A stretch of 64,000 nucleotides of DNA from GCA-2687025 sp964473525 (GCA_964473525.1 CAYYPK010000018.1:73910-137909), one strand, 5' to 3'. Counted from the stretch's first letter, positions 53,478 to 63,233 are shown. Notes: a model not told the origin generated them from the sequence alone. Numbers and translations are program-made.

Positions 53478-54521
53478 ATGTACGGTTTTGGAATTATCGG
53501 GTGCGGAATGATCTCCAGCTTCCACGCGAAGGCCATTGCCGCCCTCCCGAACGCCGAACTGCGTATGGTGCAGTCCCGTAGCGAGTCGAACGCGCAACGC
53601 GTCGCCGAGGAGAACGGGTGCGACTGGACGACGGACCTGGCCGCGATGCTCGCGCGCGACGACATAGATGTGATCACGGTGTGCACGCCGAGCGGCGCGC
53701 ATTTGGAGCCCGTCGCCGCCGCCGCGAAGGCAGGTAAGCACGTCATCGTCGAGAAGCCGCTGGACATCTCCCTCGAACGTATCGACGCCATGATCGAGGT
53801 GTGTGACGAAGCCGGCGTGCAGCTTGGGGGCGTCTTCCAGTCGCGCTTCCACGAGACGAGCGCGCTGATACGCGACACGCTCGCCTCCGGCCGCTTTGGC
53901 AGACTGACGCTCGCCGAGGCGACAGTGAAGTGGTGGCGCGACCAGGCATACTACGACGACGGTGGGTGGAAGGGCACGCAGGCGTTGGACGGTGGCGGCG
54001 CGCTCATGAACCAGTCCATCCACGCCATCGACCTGATACAGTGGCTCCTCGGCCCCATCAGCGAGATCGCCGCGTTCAAGGACACGCTCGCCCATGAGCG
54101 CATCGACGTTGAGGACACGGCCGTAGCCTGCGTGCGCTTTGACAACGGGTGCTTAGGAGTCATTCAGGGCGCGACATCCGTGCATCCTGGCTTCCTGAAG
54201 AAGCTGGAGATCTCCGGGGACAAGGGCAGCGTCATCATCCAGGAGGAGGACATCACCTTCTGGCAGTTCGAGGACGAGACCGAAGACGACGCGCGCATCC
54301 GGGAGGAGTTTGGCGCTAGGACCACCACCGGAGGCGGCGCCAGCGACCCGTCCGCGATCAGCTTCGAGGGGCACCGTCGCCAATTTGGCGTCTTCTTGCA
54401 GGCGTTGGACGACGGCGAACCCACGCCACTCGACGGCCGCGAAGCGCGCAAAGCCGTCGAGATCATCCTGGGAATCTACCAGGCCGCAGAGAGCCGAACT
54501 GTCGTCTCCCTGCCGCTATAG
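53478..54521 (+). CDS. Gfo/Idh/MocA-family oxidoreductase
   Basis: A 347-residue NAD(P)-dependent dehydrogenase. The Rossmann start 'FGIIGCGMISSFHAKAIAAL' and the 'VIVEKPLDISLERI' motif (EKP lysine motif) are present. The C-terminal sheet domain has 'GGWKGTQALDGGGALMNQSIHAIDL' (read in parts), typical of sugar and inositol dehydrogenases of this family. The GAGAAGGA ribosome site is strong. The substrate is unknown. It is followed after 56 bases by a metallophosphoesterase gene on the same strand. It is not closely similar to the other family member at 6964-8025. Confidence 0.9.
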   Translation: MYGFGIIGCGMISSFHAKAIAALPNAELRMVQSRSESNAQRVAEENGCDWTTDLAAMLARDDIDVITVCTPSGAHLEPVAAAAKAGKHVIVEKPLDISLERIDAMIEVCDEAGVQLGGVFQSRFHETSALIRDTLASGRFGRLTLAEATVKWWRDQAYYDDGGWKGTQALDGGGALMNQSIHAIDLIQWLLGPISEIAAFKDTLAHERIDVEDTAVACVRFDNGCLGVIQGATSVHPGFLKKLEISGDKGSVIIQEEDITFWQFEDETEDDARIREEFGARTTTGGGASDPSAISFEGHRRQFGVFLQALDDGEPTPLDGREARKAVEIILGIYQAAESRTVVSLPL

Positions 54522-54577
54522 TCACTCACGCCGCTCCTACGACCACAGCTTCTGACGTGTCGGAAAGCGAGACCACA

Positions 54578-56293
54578 ATGTCGACGCAACGGCTACTGCT
54601 CACATGCTCTCTAGCGCTCACGTTCGTCTGCGCGCCGCTGTTCGCCCACGTCAACGGGAACCAAGGGCGCGCCCCCGAGTTGCCGGACAGAACGCCCGGT
54701 ATCGACCGCCCCTTCCCGCAGGACGACGACAAGTTCACGTTCGCCATCATCGGCGACAAGACAGGCGGTGGGCTCCGCAACTGGCCCATCTTCGATCGAG
54801 CGATGGACGAGGTAAGCCGGCTACATCCCGACTTCGCGATCATGGTCGGCGACCTGATCCAGGGTTACACGCAGGACATGGGCACCGTCGCCGCGCAGTG
54901 GAACGAGTTCCACGGACACGCGGAGCGGATAGAGATCCCGTTCTTCTTCCTCCCGGGCAACCACGACATCACGAATAACGCGATGTACGACTACTGGGAA
55001 GAGAACGTCGGTCGCACGTACTACTCGTTCTCGTACGCTGGTTGCCGATTCGTGCTTCTGAACACCGAGGAAGGCTGGCGCGCTGAGGGTGGGACGACGT
55101 TCGGGCCCGAGCAGATGGAGTGGCTCGAGGCGGACATCGCTGCTAACAGGGACGCGAAGCACACATTCGTCTTCATGCACAAGCCGGTGTGGAACTACTC
55201 CGGCAAGCCCTTCGAGGAGTGGGAACAGGTCGAGGAGTGGCTCGCCGGGCTCGACTACACGGTCTTCGCGGGCCACTTCCACCGCCTGGCATACGAAACG
55301 CGTCGTGACCGTCCCTACTACGTGTTGAGCGCGACGGGAGGCGGGCTTGGGCCGAGCCAGGTCCTCGAGTACGGCGCCTTCCACCACTACAGCACCGTCA
55401 CCGTGGACGGCGACGACGTGCATGTAGCCATCATTCAACCCGGCAATGTGCATCAGCATGACATCGCGCCGCGCGAGTTCCGCGAGCAGGCGAACCGCGC
55501 CCTGTCGCTGAATCCACAAGTGCCAATTGGGGCCGGCGCCGGGAAGGAAGCCACTCGGGCCATGCTTACGAACACGCTTGATGCTCCCATTGAGGCGCAC
55601 ATCGTGTTCACCGTGGCCGATGAGAGCGCTTGGGAGGTGAATCCTGTTGAGGTGCGGCTGCGCGCGCGACCTGGCGAAACCGCCGACCAGTCGTTTGACC
55701 TCTACTATGACTTCGTCGCTATCACACCCCTTCCGACTTACCGTTACACCCTGAGCTATGCAGGCACGAAGATGCGTGAGGGATCCGGGTCCGTGACGCC
55801 GGAACTGACGAACATCGCCGACTGGACCCTCACTGGCCCCTACGACTTGGGTGTCCAAGACGACTCCAACGACGATGCCATTGAGGCAGCTATCCCTGCC
55901 TTCGCGAACGCCCTCGGGCCGGAGGACGATGGGGACGCAACCATCGCGTGGGTTCCCGCCTCCGCTGACGACCAGGGGCGGGTGGACCTCGGCGCGCAGT
56001 TTGGCACAGGCAGCCAGATTGCCTACGCGCGAACGTACATCTACAGCCCCGACGCGCGCCAGGCGATGGTGGCCGTGCAGTGCGACGACATGGGGAAGAT
56101 CCTAGTGGGAGACTCGGAAGCGGTCCCGCACCTCGGGTACGGTCGCGACCCAGTCTACGCCATGCTGGATCTGGAGGAGGGCTGGAACCGCGTTCTCGTG
56201 AAGTGTGGCGATTACGGCGGGAACTGGTGGTTCACGCTAGGCGTCGCCAACGGCGACGGGAAGCTGAAGTTCTCCGCGCAACCGCAGGAATAG
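54578..56293 (+). CDS. Exported metallophosphoesterase with C-terminal beta domains
   Basis: A 571-residue secreted protein. The signal peptide is 'LLLTCSLALTFVCAPLFAH'. A calcineurin-like phosphoesterase domain (about 40-300) has 'FAIIGDKTGGG', 'MVGDLIQGY', 'LPGNHDITNN', 'FVFMHKPVW' and 'FAGHFHRLAYE', so the metal-binding Asp, Asn and His residues are in place; the first motif is D-K-T rather than D-x-H. The C-terminal roughly 270 residues are beta-rich, perhaps for binding. It hydrolyses an unknown phosphoester outside the cytoplasm. The ATG at 54578 is preferred over 54557 because it gives a standard signal peptide. Confidence 0.87.
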   Translation: MSTQRLLLTCSLALTFVCAPLFAHVNGNQGRAPELPDRTPGIDRPFPQDDDKFTFAIIGDKTGGGLRNWPIFDRAMDEVSRLHPDFAIMVGDLIQGYTQDMGTVAAQWNEFHGHAERIEIPFFFLPGNHDITNNAMYDYWEENVGRTYYSFSYAGCRFVLLNTEEGWRAEGGTTFGPEQMEWLEADIAANRDAKHTFVFMHKPVWNYSGKPFEEWEQVEEWLAGLDYTVFAGHFHRLAYETRRDRPYYVLSATGGGLGPSQVLEYGAFHHYSTVTVDGDDVHVAIIQPGNVHQHDIAPREFREQANRALSLNPQVPIGAGAGKEATRAMLTNTLDAPIEAHIVFTVADESAWEVNPVEVRLRARPGETADQSFDLYYDFVAITPLPTYRYTLSYAGTKMREGSGSVTPELTNIADWTLTGPYDLGVQDDSNDDAIEAAIPAFANALGPEDDGDATIAWVPASADDQGRVDLGAQFGTGSQIAYARTYIYSPDARQAMVAVQCDDMGKILVGDSEAVPHLGYGRDPVYAMLDLEEGWNRVLVKCGDYGGNWWFTLGVANGDGKLKFSAQPQE

Positions 56294-56302
56294 GGACAGA
56301 TC

Positions 56303-56491
56303 ATGCCGTTCATCACCGTGAAGATGCTCGAAGGACGCACGCAGGAGCAGAAGAAGGCGCTCGTGAAGGAGATCACGGAAGCCATCGAACGCACGTGCGA
56401 CGCGAAGCCCGAGAACACGATGGTCGTCGTTGAGGACGTGTCCCGCGAGATGTGGGCAAAGGGCGGCGTGATGATCTCCGAGCAGGGCTGA
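56303..56491 (+). CDS. 4-oxalocrotonate tautomerase family protein
   Basis: A 62-codon protein with the hallmark 'MPFITVKMLEGRTQEQKKALV' start (read in parts). After loss of Met, Pro1 is the catalytic base of tautomerases. 'TMVVVEDVSREMWAKGG' matches the second half of the family, with the conserved region around Arg and Trp. It converts keto and enol forms of small acids; the substrate is unknown. The size is normal for the homohexameric type. It starts 10 bases after the phosphoesterase stop and is probably cotranscribed with it. Confidence 0.88.
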   Translation: MPFITVKMLEGRTQEQKKALVKEITEAIERTCDAKPENTMVVVEDVSREMWAKGGVMISEQG

Positions 56492-56669
56492 CCGTCGCCG
56501 GCCAGCTCACGCCAGGCACCGGAGCCGCCCCGCCACTGTTAGGGTGATGTGCGGCTACCCTTGGCCGGCATCAGGTCGCCGGAGCCGGAGGCCTGTGCTA
56601 GGGTCACGGAGGCGCGGCGAGCCTGGTGCCGATTCGTCCGGCAGCGTAGCATCTAGGCTCGGAGAGCAG

Positions 56670-57059
56670 ATGGCACAGCAGTCGAAGAACGGCCAGAGCC
56701 GGGCGACAGTCCTCTTGACGGTGGGCAAGATGGCGCGCCCGCTTGTGCTGGGGTTACTGATCATCGAGAGCATGTGTTCTGTCGCCATCGTAGCCGTGCC
56801 AACGGACAGCAAGATGACGGTCTTCTGGGCCGGACTAGGGATTGCGGTGGCATGGCTCCTGTTCTTTGCCGAGCTGATCTGGAAGGAAGCGCCTACCCTT
56901 ATAGCCGACTCTGTGGACGACCTCGAACAGCTAGAGTTGCTAAGGGTAATGAAGGAGCACCCGGAACTCTGGGATGCAGCGCAGGATATGGCAACGGACT
57001 ACCTGGGTAACGACGAAGTCCTGACGCCGGAGAAAGGGTCCGATGATGGCGACAGATAG
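56670..57059 (+). CDS. Small two-helix membrane protein overlapping NB-ARC gene
   Basis: A 129-residue protein. Two membrane helices, about 28-46 ('LVLGLLIIESMCSVAIVAV' read in parts) and 53-72 ('VFWAGLGIAVAWLLFFAELIW' read in parts), are followed by an acidic helical cytoplasmic tail ('DLEQLELLRVMKEHPELWDAAQDMA', read in parts). No family is recognised. The ATG at 56670 has GGAG at proper spacing. Its 3' end overlaps the start of the STAND NTPase gene by 14-17 bases, so the two are translated together. By analogy with bacterial NLR-type defence systems, it could be a membrane effector or partner of that NTPase (inference). Confidence 0.68.
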   Translation: MAQQSKNGQSRATVLLTVGKMARPLVLGLLIIESMCSVAIVAVPTDSKMTVFWAGLGIAVAWLLFFAELIWKEAPTLIADSVDDLEQLELLRVMKEHPELWDAAQDMATDYLGNDEVLTPEKGSDDGDR

Positions 57060-59238
57060 GCTCGTGATCAAGGGAGATCCGGACCTGTTGAGTGCGACGA
57101 GCGCCTTGCCGACTATCCTGGACCGCGTCGCGTACGTGTTGGCCGCGGCCGCGGCCGACGGGCGTCGGCGTTCGGTGGGAGGGATCTCCCGCGACACAGG
57201 CCTGGACACCGCCACCGTGCTTTCCGCCCTGCAGGCGAATCCCGACGTGTTTCAACGGTCCGAGCGAAGGATCGGCGGCTCGGAATTCTACGGCCTCCGC
57301 GACGGCGTCAAACCGCGCGACAGCTACGAGCCGCACGACGCCGACACGACCCCAGTGGATGCCCCGAGCCACACCCGCACCGACGGCGGCGACTCGACGA
57401 CAGGGCACGTCCCGCTCCGCAACCGGAACTTCACGGGTCGCGAGGAAATCCTGACGGCGCTTCACAACGCGCTCCACGAAGACGACCGCGCCGCGCTGAC
57501 GCAGACAGGGGCCATCCACGGCCTCGGGGGCATCGGAAAGACGCAGATCGCGGCGGAATACGCACACCGCTACGATGACGAATACGACACCGTGTGGTGG
57601 GTCGCTGCGGAGGACGCCTCCTCGCGACAGACGGGCTATGTCGCGCTGGCACAACGCCTGGACCTGCCTGAGAAGGACGCGCAGGATCCGACCGTGACCG
57701 TTGCCGCCGTGCGCGAGTGGCTCCGCCAGAACGACAGGTGGCTGCTGATACTCGACAACGCCCCGGACGCCGACGCCGTCGCGGACCTGTTACCCGACGG
57801 GAAGTCAGGTCACGTCGTCATCACGTCGCGGAGCGCCGCTTGGCGAGACACCGCGCGACCCCTGCCCGTGGATACATGGCCGCGCGACGAGTCCGTCGCC
57901 TTCCTGCGCGCCCGCACGGGAGACGAGGGCGACGCGGCAGACACGCTCGCCGCCGAGTTGGGCGATCTGCCATTGGCCCTGGAGCAGGCAGCGGCGTACA
58001 TGGACGCGGCGGGGATGTCGTACGACGCCTACTTGGAGACTTACCGCGAGAACCCCGCCGAGGCGATGGCGACGGCTGCCCCTCGCGCGCATCCCGACCC
58101 GGTCGCGAGGACGTGGGCGATGTCGATGAAACGCCTCCGCGAGGAGTCGCCCGAGGCGGCGGACCTGCTGAACCTGTGCGCCTTCCTCGCGCCGGACGAC
58201 ATCCCCCGCGCCATGATCGCGGACGGCGCGGAGCATCTGCCGCAGCCCCTGGCTTCCGTGGTGGGCAGCGTGAGCGCGATGGGAAGTGTCACGGCCGCGC
58301 TACGGCAGTATTCGCTGATGACCGTGGACGGCGACGCGCTGTCCGTGCACCGGCTTGTGCAGCAAGTTGTGCGGGACGGCATGGACGCCGAAGCCCGCCA
58401 GCGATGGTGGGAGTGCGCCGTGAGACTGATCGCGGAGGCGCTGCCGACGGGCATACAGACCGACCCTGGTATCTGGCCGACGTGCGCCCGGTTGCTGCCT
58501 CACGTCCGCGTTGTGACAGAGACCGGGACGGAGCCGGGGTCTGCGGCAGACGCGTTTGGGGACATCCTCAACGGGGCTGCCACCTACCTCTACGTCCGCG
58601 CGCAGTTCGGCGAAGCGGCCGACATACTCAGGCAAGCGGTTCAGGTCGGCGAAGACGCACACGGACCCACCCACCCAACCGTGGCGACCCACGTCAACAA
58701 CCTGGGCAGCGTCCTGGAGGCTCAGGGCGATTTGGATGGCGCGAAGGAGTGCTTCCAACGAGCGCTGACCATCCACGAAGCAGCCTACGGACCAGACCAC
58801 CCGAACGTCGCGATCCGCGTCAACAGCCTGGGAAGCGTCCTGGAGGCTCAGGGCGATTTGGACGGCGCGAAGGAGCGCTACCAACGCGCGCTGAGCATCG
58901 ACGAAGCAGCCTACGGACCCGACCACCCGGACGTCGCAAGTGACCTCAACAGCCTGGGTCTCGTGCTACAGGCTCAGGGCGATCTGGACGGCGCGCAGGA
59001 GCGTTTCCACAGAGCGCTGACCATCGACGAAGCAGCCTACGGTCCCGACCACCCCGCTGTGGCAATCGACGCCAACAACCTGGGAAGCGTGCATTTCCGG
59101 CTAGATGACGTAGACGCCGCGTTGGACTGTCTCCAGCGCGCCCTACGGATATGGACGAAGTTCCTTGGCGTCGAGCACCCGCACACGGTGCTGGCACAGC
59201 GCAACCTCGACGCTGTGCGTTCCGCCATGCGCGGCTAG
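57046..59238 (+). CDS. NB-ARC STAND NTPase with TPR repeats
   Basis: A 730-residue signalling NTPase. The N-terminus (about 20-85) is a winged-helix-like domain. The NB-ARC core (about 125-440) has Walker A 'GLGGIGKT' at 159-166, Walker B 'RWLLILDNAPD' near 231, a sensor region 'GHVVITSRSAAW' and 'LGDLPLALEQAAAYM' (the GLPLA-type motif). The C-terminus (about 540-725) has kinesin-light-chain-type TPRs of 42 residues ('NLGSVLEAQGDLDGAKE'), nearly identical to each other. Such proteins oligomerise on ligand recognition by the repeats; in bacteria many act in phage defence or programmed death. ATG 57043 or 57046 is the start. The upstream small membrane gene overlaps it. Confidence 0.9.
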   Translation: MATDRLVIKGDPDLLSATSALPTILDRVAYVLAAAAADGRRRSVGGISRDTGLDTATVLSALQANPDVFQRSERRIGGSEFYGLRDGVKPRDSYEPHDADTTPVDAPSHTRTDGGDSTTGHVPLRNRNFTGREEILTALHNALHEDDRAALTQTGAIHGLGGIGKTQIAAEYAHRYDDEYDTVWWVAAEDASSRQTGYVALAQRLDLPEKDAQDPTVTVAAVREWLRQNDRWLLILDNAPDADAVADLLPDGKSGHVVITSRSAAWRDTARPLPVDTWPRDESVAFLRARTGDEGDAADTLAAELGDLPLALEQAAAYMDAAGMSYDAYLETYRENPAEAMATAAPRAHPDPVARTWAMSMKRLREESPEAADLLNLCAFLAPDDIPRAMIADGAEHLPQPLASVVGSVSAMGSVTAALRQYSLMTVDGDALSVHRLVQQVVRDGMDAEARQRWWECAVRLIAEALPTGIQTDPGIWPTCARLLPHVRVVTETGTEPGSAADAFGDILNGAATYLYVRAQFGEAADILRQAVQVGEDAHGPTHPTVATHVNNLGSVLEAQGDLDGAKECFQRALTIHEAAYGPDHPNVAIRVNSLGSVLEAQGDLDGAKERYQRALSIDEAAYGPDHPDVASDLNSLGLVLQAQGDLDGAQERFHRALTIDEAAYGPDHPAVAIDANNLGSVHFRLDDVDAALDCLQRALRIWTKFLGVEHPHTVLAQRNLDAVRSAMRG
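58696..59199 (+). repeat. Four tandem 126-bp TPR-coding repeats
   Basis: Copies start at 58696, 58822, 58948 and 59074, exactly 126 bases apart. They are highly similar at the DNA level, with long identical runs such as GTCCTGGAGGCTCAGGGCGA in the first two. Each codes for one 42-residue TPR. This suggests recent expansion and possible copy-number variation. Confidence 0.85.
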
Positions 59239-59354
59239 CCTCGCGGCCTGCGTGCGACGCCACCCCAACCCCGTCGTACTGAGCGGCGGCGAAGGTTCTC
59301 CCGCGTCGGTGGCCAGCCGCATCGGGCTCCCTCTGTCCCATGCGACCAAGATAC

Positions 59355-59390
59355 AAGAGTCTCCTGGCCCAGCGGCGCCGGGAGACTCTT
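59355..59390. repeat. Long hairpin in an intergenic region
   Basis: AAGAGTCTCC (59355-59364) and GGAGACTCTT (59381-59390) form a perfect 10-bp stem with a 16-base loop. It directly abuts the dispersed repeat at 59391 and lies about 117 bases after the NB-ARC gene. It may be part of the same small repetitive element; there is no T-run to make it a clear terminator. Confidence 0.6.
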
Positions 59391-59416
59391 CATCGCTTCG
59401 CTCCTCAGAATGACAG
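59391..59416 (-). repeat. Dispersed repeat, copy 2
   Basis: Read on the minus strand this is CTGTCATTCTGAG, then GA, then GCGAAGCGATG, matching the core of the element at 46367-46393 in reverse orientation. Together with the hairpin beside it, it looks like a MITE-like or REP-like intergenic element. Confidence 0.6.
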
Positions 59417-59526
59417 CGCGGGCAACGCCCGACGCAATGTCATCACGTGTACACAACACCGTCGTCTTAGGTTGCTTGTCTCGAAGCTATCCGTCGTGAC
59501 ACTATCTCGGCCGGATAAGGACTCTC

Positions 59527-62500
59527 GTGAATTCCACAGATCAGCCCCACGCAGGCGAATTCTACGTCGCTGGCGGCACGTTGCGGCCGGACGCGCCGTC
59601 GTATGTACGCCGGCAGGCCGACGACGATCTCTACGACGCGCTTTCTCGCGGCGAGTTCTGCTACGTCCTCACCTCCCGGCAGATGGGCAAATCGTCGCTC
59701 ATGGCGCGCGCCGCTCAGCGGCTGCGCGGCGACGGCGCCACCCCTATCCTGCTGGATCTGACGGCTGTCGGGCAGAACGTCACCGTCGAGCAGTGGTACG
59801 ACGGTCTCCTCGCCCGCGTCGGCGAGCAACTCGACCTTGAAGACGAACTGGAGACATTCTGGGACGAGAACACCGGTCTCCCACCCGTACAACGGTGGAT
59901 GACCGCCTTGCGTCGCGTTGTCCTGCCAGCCTGCGACGGGCGCGTGGTGGTGTTTGTCGACGAGATCGACGTCGTGCAGAGCGTGCCGTTCTCCACAGGC
60001 GAGTTCTTCGCCGCCATACGAGAGTCGTACACGCGTCGCTCCGAGGACGCGGAACTCGAGCAACTCTCGTTCTGTCTAATCGGCGTCGCCACGCCGTCCG
60101 ACCTAATCGAAGACCCCCTCACAACGCCCTTCAACATCGGCGTGCGCATTGAGCTGACGGACTTCGGAGCCGACGAGGTCGCGCCACTTGGTGAGGGCAT
60201 GGGCCGGGCCGATGGGTCGTCCAGACTCGTGCAGCGGGCGTTGCACTGGACCAGCGGGCACCCGTATCTCACACAGCGTCTGTGCCGGGCGATCGCCGAG
60301 GACGCGTCGGTGTCTTCCGACGCGGGCGTAGACAGGCTGTGCGAAGGCCTGTTCTTCTCGGATCGCGCGCAGGAGCAGGACGACAACCTGCAGTTCGTGC
60401 GCAACCAGATGCTCCGCCGAGACACGGACCATGCCGCCTTGCTGACGATGTATCGGCAGATCATCCGCAGGAAGGCTGTCCTCCCTGACGAGACGAACCC
60501 ACTCGTCAACATCCTTCGGCTAGCGGGCATCGCTAGCGTTGAGCGCGGACGTCTGCAGGTGCGCAACCGCATCTACGAGCGCGTCTTCGATGCAGCCTGG
60601 GTGCGGGACAACATGCCTGACGCCGAACTCCGCAGGCAGAAGGCGGCTTTCCGCAAGGGTCTGCTCGGGGCTGGGGCGATTGCGGCTGTGGTGATTGGCG
60701 TCGTCGCGACATCGGCGATGTTCGCCTGGGACCAGGCGAAGCGGGCCGTCGTGGCCGAAGCGAGCGCGAACCTGCGCCTCGCATCGGAACAGGCAAGCAA
60801 GGGTCGCGCGTTGCTCAGGCAAGGGAACGCGCACGGTCTGCTGTATCTCGCCCAGGCGGCCGACACAGCTCAGGAGACGCCCGCGGCGCTCGACCGCATT
60901 GCCGACGAGTGGTCGCGCTGGCATTGGCAGTTGCAGGAACGACTCTTGATGCAGGTCGGTCACGACACCGAAGTGCAGGTGGCGGCGTTCAGTCCCGACG
61001 GCAGCCTCCTGGTGACCGGCTCAGCGGACGGCGCCGGCCAGTTGTGGAACGTCGACACTGGCGAGCCCGTTGGCGCGGCGATGAACCACGGCCCGCTTGC
61101 CGACGGCTACATACCGACGCCGTGGGATACGGGACAGCTGAAGTTCGCCTCGTTCAATCCGACAGGAGACATGGTGGCCCTCGCGAGTGGCGATGGGAGG
61201 ATTACCGTGTGGCAGGCGCCCTCAGGGGCGGCCCAGATGTCTCTGTCCGACGCCGCTGGTCACGTTGTGGCCGAGCTCAAGTTCGACGCCAGCAATCGCG
61301 TACACGCCATTGCCTCTGCGGCGGACATACACCTGTTCGTATGGGATGCAGTGACAGGAAGGCTCGAACGCGACGTCGTGGTGGGCAGGGCGGAGGCCAT
61401 GCCGGGCGTGCACGCGGGCTATGGCGGCTATGTGCTAGGTGATTCGCTCGTGGCCAGTGGCCCAATACTCTTCGTGGACGTCGCCGACCCTACCACGGGC
61501 GAGCGGCTATGGAACTGGCCGGCCGCGCTGTCAAGCGTCGCGAGCAGCCGCGACCGTCTGGTGTTCGGCGACATGAACTCTGGCGCGGTTGACGTTCTAG
61601 ACAGGCGTGGCGTCAAGCTCTACGACACCCTGGTACCAGACCCGGACGCCACGAGGAACATGGTGTACGTGAGCCCCGATGAAAGCCTGTTGGCGGTTGC
61701 CGCGGACAACGGCGTTCATTGGTTCGACCTCGCCACGGGCGAGCGCAACGGAGTCCAGGCGCCACTGGACGGCTGGGTCACGGAGGCGGCATTCAGCGCG
61801 GACAGCCTCCTCTTCGCCTGCGCAGTAGGCGCCGCTGTCCATGTGTGGGATGCGAAGACCAACCGACTGGCCGTCGACCCTCTTCCGCACCCACATATAG
61901 TTACGGGTCTGGCGTTCCACCCCACGCGCCCGGACGTGCTCGCGGTGGTAACGGAGGACAGCGTGGCGCGCCTATGGGATATCGGCTCACTCCACGGGCG
62001 CAGGACCGTCGGGACAGAAGCCGAGGCCCAGTCCAACTGGGCCGTCTTCGCCCCCGACGGAGGGCGTATCGCCACGATGCAATATGGCGCCGCCGACATA
62101 CGGCTCTGGGACGCAGACACACTAGAGCTGACGGATGGGACGTTCGGAATAGGCGGCCCGGTATTGGACATCGCCTTCAGCCCTGATGGCTCTGCTCTAG
62201 CAGCTGTGTCGTGGCTCGACGGCGGTCGCAAGGTATGCCTCCTGGATTCTCACACAGGAACGCTGCTCCGTAAGCCACAGCCAGTACATGGACGCTCCCT
62301 CACGTTCCTGCCTGACGCCTCGACTGTTGCGACAGTGCCTTATCCTGGGCCGGGAATCGACCTCACCGGGCTCTCCGAGGGTGAGTACTCAGACCACGAG
62401 GTGGATGCTCCCGACATGCTTGGTACCGCCGGGGCCAAGGCCTTAGCGTTTCATCCGGGGGGTCACATCTTTGGGTTCGCCACGCACTTCGGCAGAATTG

Positions 62501-63021
62501 GTCTCTTTGACGCTCAGACATTCAACCCTCTACGTCCGTCTATCAATACGCATCGCGCGCGCATGAACTGCATCACGTTTAGTCCAGACGGGAGGCTGTT
62601 CGCCACGGCGGCTGAGAATCGGTCGGCCCAGCTCTGGAGCACGGAGGCGCAGTTGGCTGTTGGACCGCCACTCGTCCACGACAATGCGGTGGACTGGGTG
62701 TCGTTCAGCCCGGACGGGCAGTACGTTGTCACGGCCAGCGCCGACCAAACTGCGCAGGTGTGGAGCGTCGAGACGGGCGACCCGATGGGGTCCGCAATGC
62801 GACACGGAGGCCCGGTGTCGCGGGCGGATTTCAGCCCGGACGGTACGCAAGTTCTCACCACGACACAGCGCGGCGTGTACCTGTGGGATCTGCCAGAAAC
62901 CACGACATCGGTCACCGAGATTGAGCGTCAGACATGGCTCGCTACTGGCGTGCGCTTGAGCGAGGACGAGGAGGTAGAGTCCGTGCCGTGGGCGGAGTGG
63001 CAGGGGTTACGAGACCCGTAG
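59527..63021 (+). CDS. AAA-like STAND NTPase with membrane helix and WD40 propellers
   Basis: An 1164-residue protein. An AAA_35-type domain (about 10-365) has the Walker A-like 'SRQMGKSSL' near 50-58 and Walker B 'VVVFVDEIDVV' near 140-150. The following 'YLTQRLCRAIAED' is typical of this family. A membrane helix lies at 379-401. A coiled segment and then about twelve WD40 repeats (about 465-1140) follow, for example 'QVAAFSPDGSLLVTGSADG', 'NCITFSPDGRLFATAAENR' and 'DWVSFSPDGQYVVTASADQ'. The GTG start is supported by AAGGA. It probably senses a protein ligand through the propellers and signals through NTP-driven assembly at the membrane. It neighbours another STAND NTPase, separated by a repeat-bearing 288-base gap. 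Confidence 0.88.
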   Translation: MNSTDQPHAGEFYVAGGTLRPDAPSYVRRQADDDLYDALSRGEFCYVLTSRQMGKSSLMARAAQRLRGDGATPILLDLTAVGQNVTVEQWYDGLLARVGEQLDLEDELETFWDENTGLPPVQRWMTALRRVVLPACDGRVVVFVDEIDVVQSVPFSTGEFFAAIRESYTRRSEDAELEQLSFCLIGVATPSDLIEDPLTTPFNIGVRIELTDFGADEVAPLGEGMGRADGSSRLVQRALHWTSGHPYLTQRLCRAIAEDASVSSDAGVDRLCEGLFFSDRAQEQDDNLQFVRNQMLRRDTDHAALLTMYRQIIRRKAVLPDETNPLVNILRLAGIASVERGRLQVRNRIYERVFDAAWVRDNMPDAELRRQKAAFRKGLLGAGAIAAVVIGVVATSAMFAWDQAKRAVVAEASANLRLASEQASKGRALLRQGNAHGLLYLAQAADTAQETPAALDRIADEWSRWHWQLQERLLMQVGHDTEVQVAAFSPDGSLLVTGSADGAGQLWNVDTGEPVGAAMNHGPLADGYIPTPWDTGQLKFASFNPTGDMVALASGDGRITVWQAPSGAAQMSLSDAAGHVVAELKFDASNRVHAIASAADIHLFVWDAVTGRLERDVVVGRAEAMPGVHAGYGGYVLGDSLVASGPILFVDVADPTTGERLWNWPAALSSVASSRDRLVFGDMNSGAVDVLDRRGVKLYDTLVPDPDATRNMVYVSPDESLLAVAADNGVHWFDLATGERNGVQAPLDGWVTEAAFSADSLLFACAVGAAVHVWDAKTNRLAVDPLPHPHIVTGLAFHPTRPDVLAVVTEDSVARLWDIGSLHGRRTVGTEAEAQSNWAVFAPDGGRIATMQYGAADIRLWDADTLELTDGTFGIGGPVLDIAFSPDGSALAAVSWLDGGRKVCLLDSHTGTLLRKPQPVHGRSLTFLPDASTVATVPYPGPGIDLTGLSEGEYSDHEVDAPDMLGTAGAKALAFHPGGHIFGFATHFGRIGLFDAQTFNPLRPSINTHRARMNCITFSPDGRLFATAAENRSAQLWSTEAQLAVGPPLVHDNAVDWVSFSPDGQYVVTASADQTAQVWSVETGDPMGSAMRHGGPVSRADFSPDGTQVLTTTQRGVYLWDLPETTTSVTEIERQTWLATGVRLSEDEEVESVPWAEWQGLRDP

Positions 63022-63233
63022 GCGGGCCAGTGAGGGGTCGTGTGTCTATCTCCTGCCCTGCGGCAGCGCGTCTCGTGCCGGCACGTTGCGGGACGCGTAC
63101 ATAGTCGCCGAAGCTATGCCTCCCGCCCGAGTATCGGGGGTCACGTAGTGCGACCGTGAGCGGCGTACAGACAGCACTGTCGCCCGTGACTCGTCAGGGC
63201 GTGCGCAACGAGCTACGCAACTAGGGGATCTGC

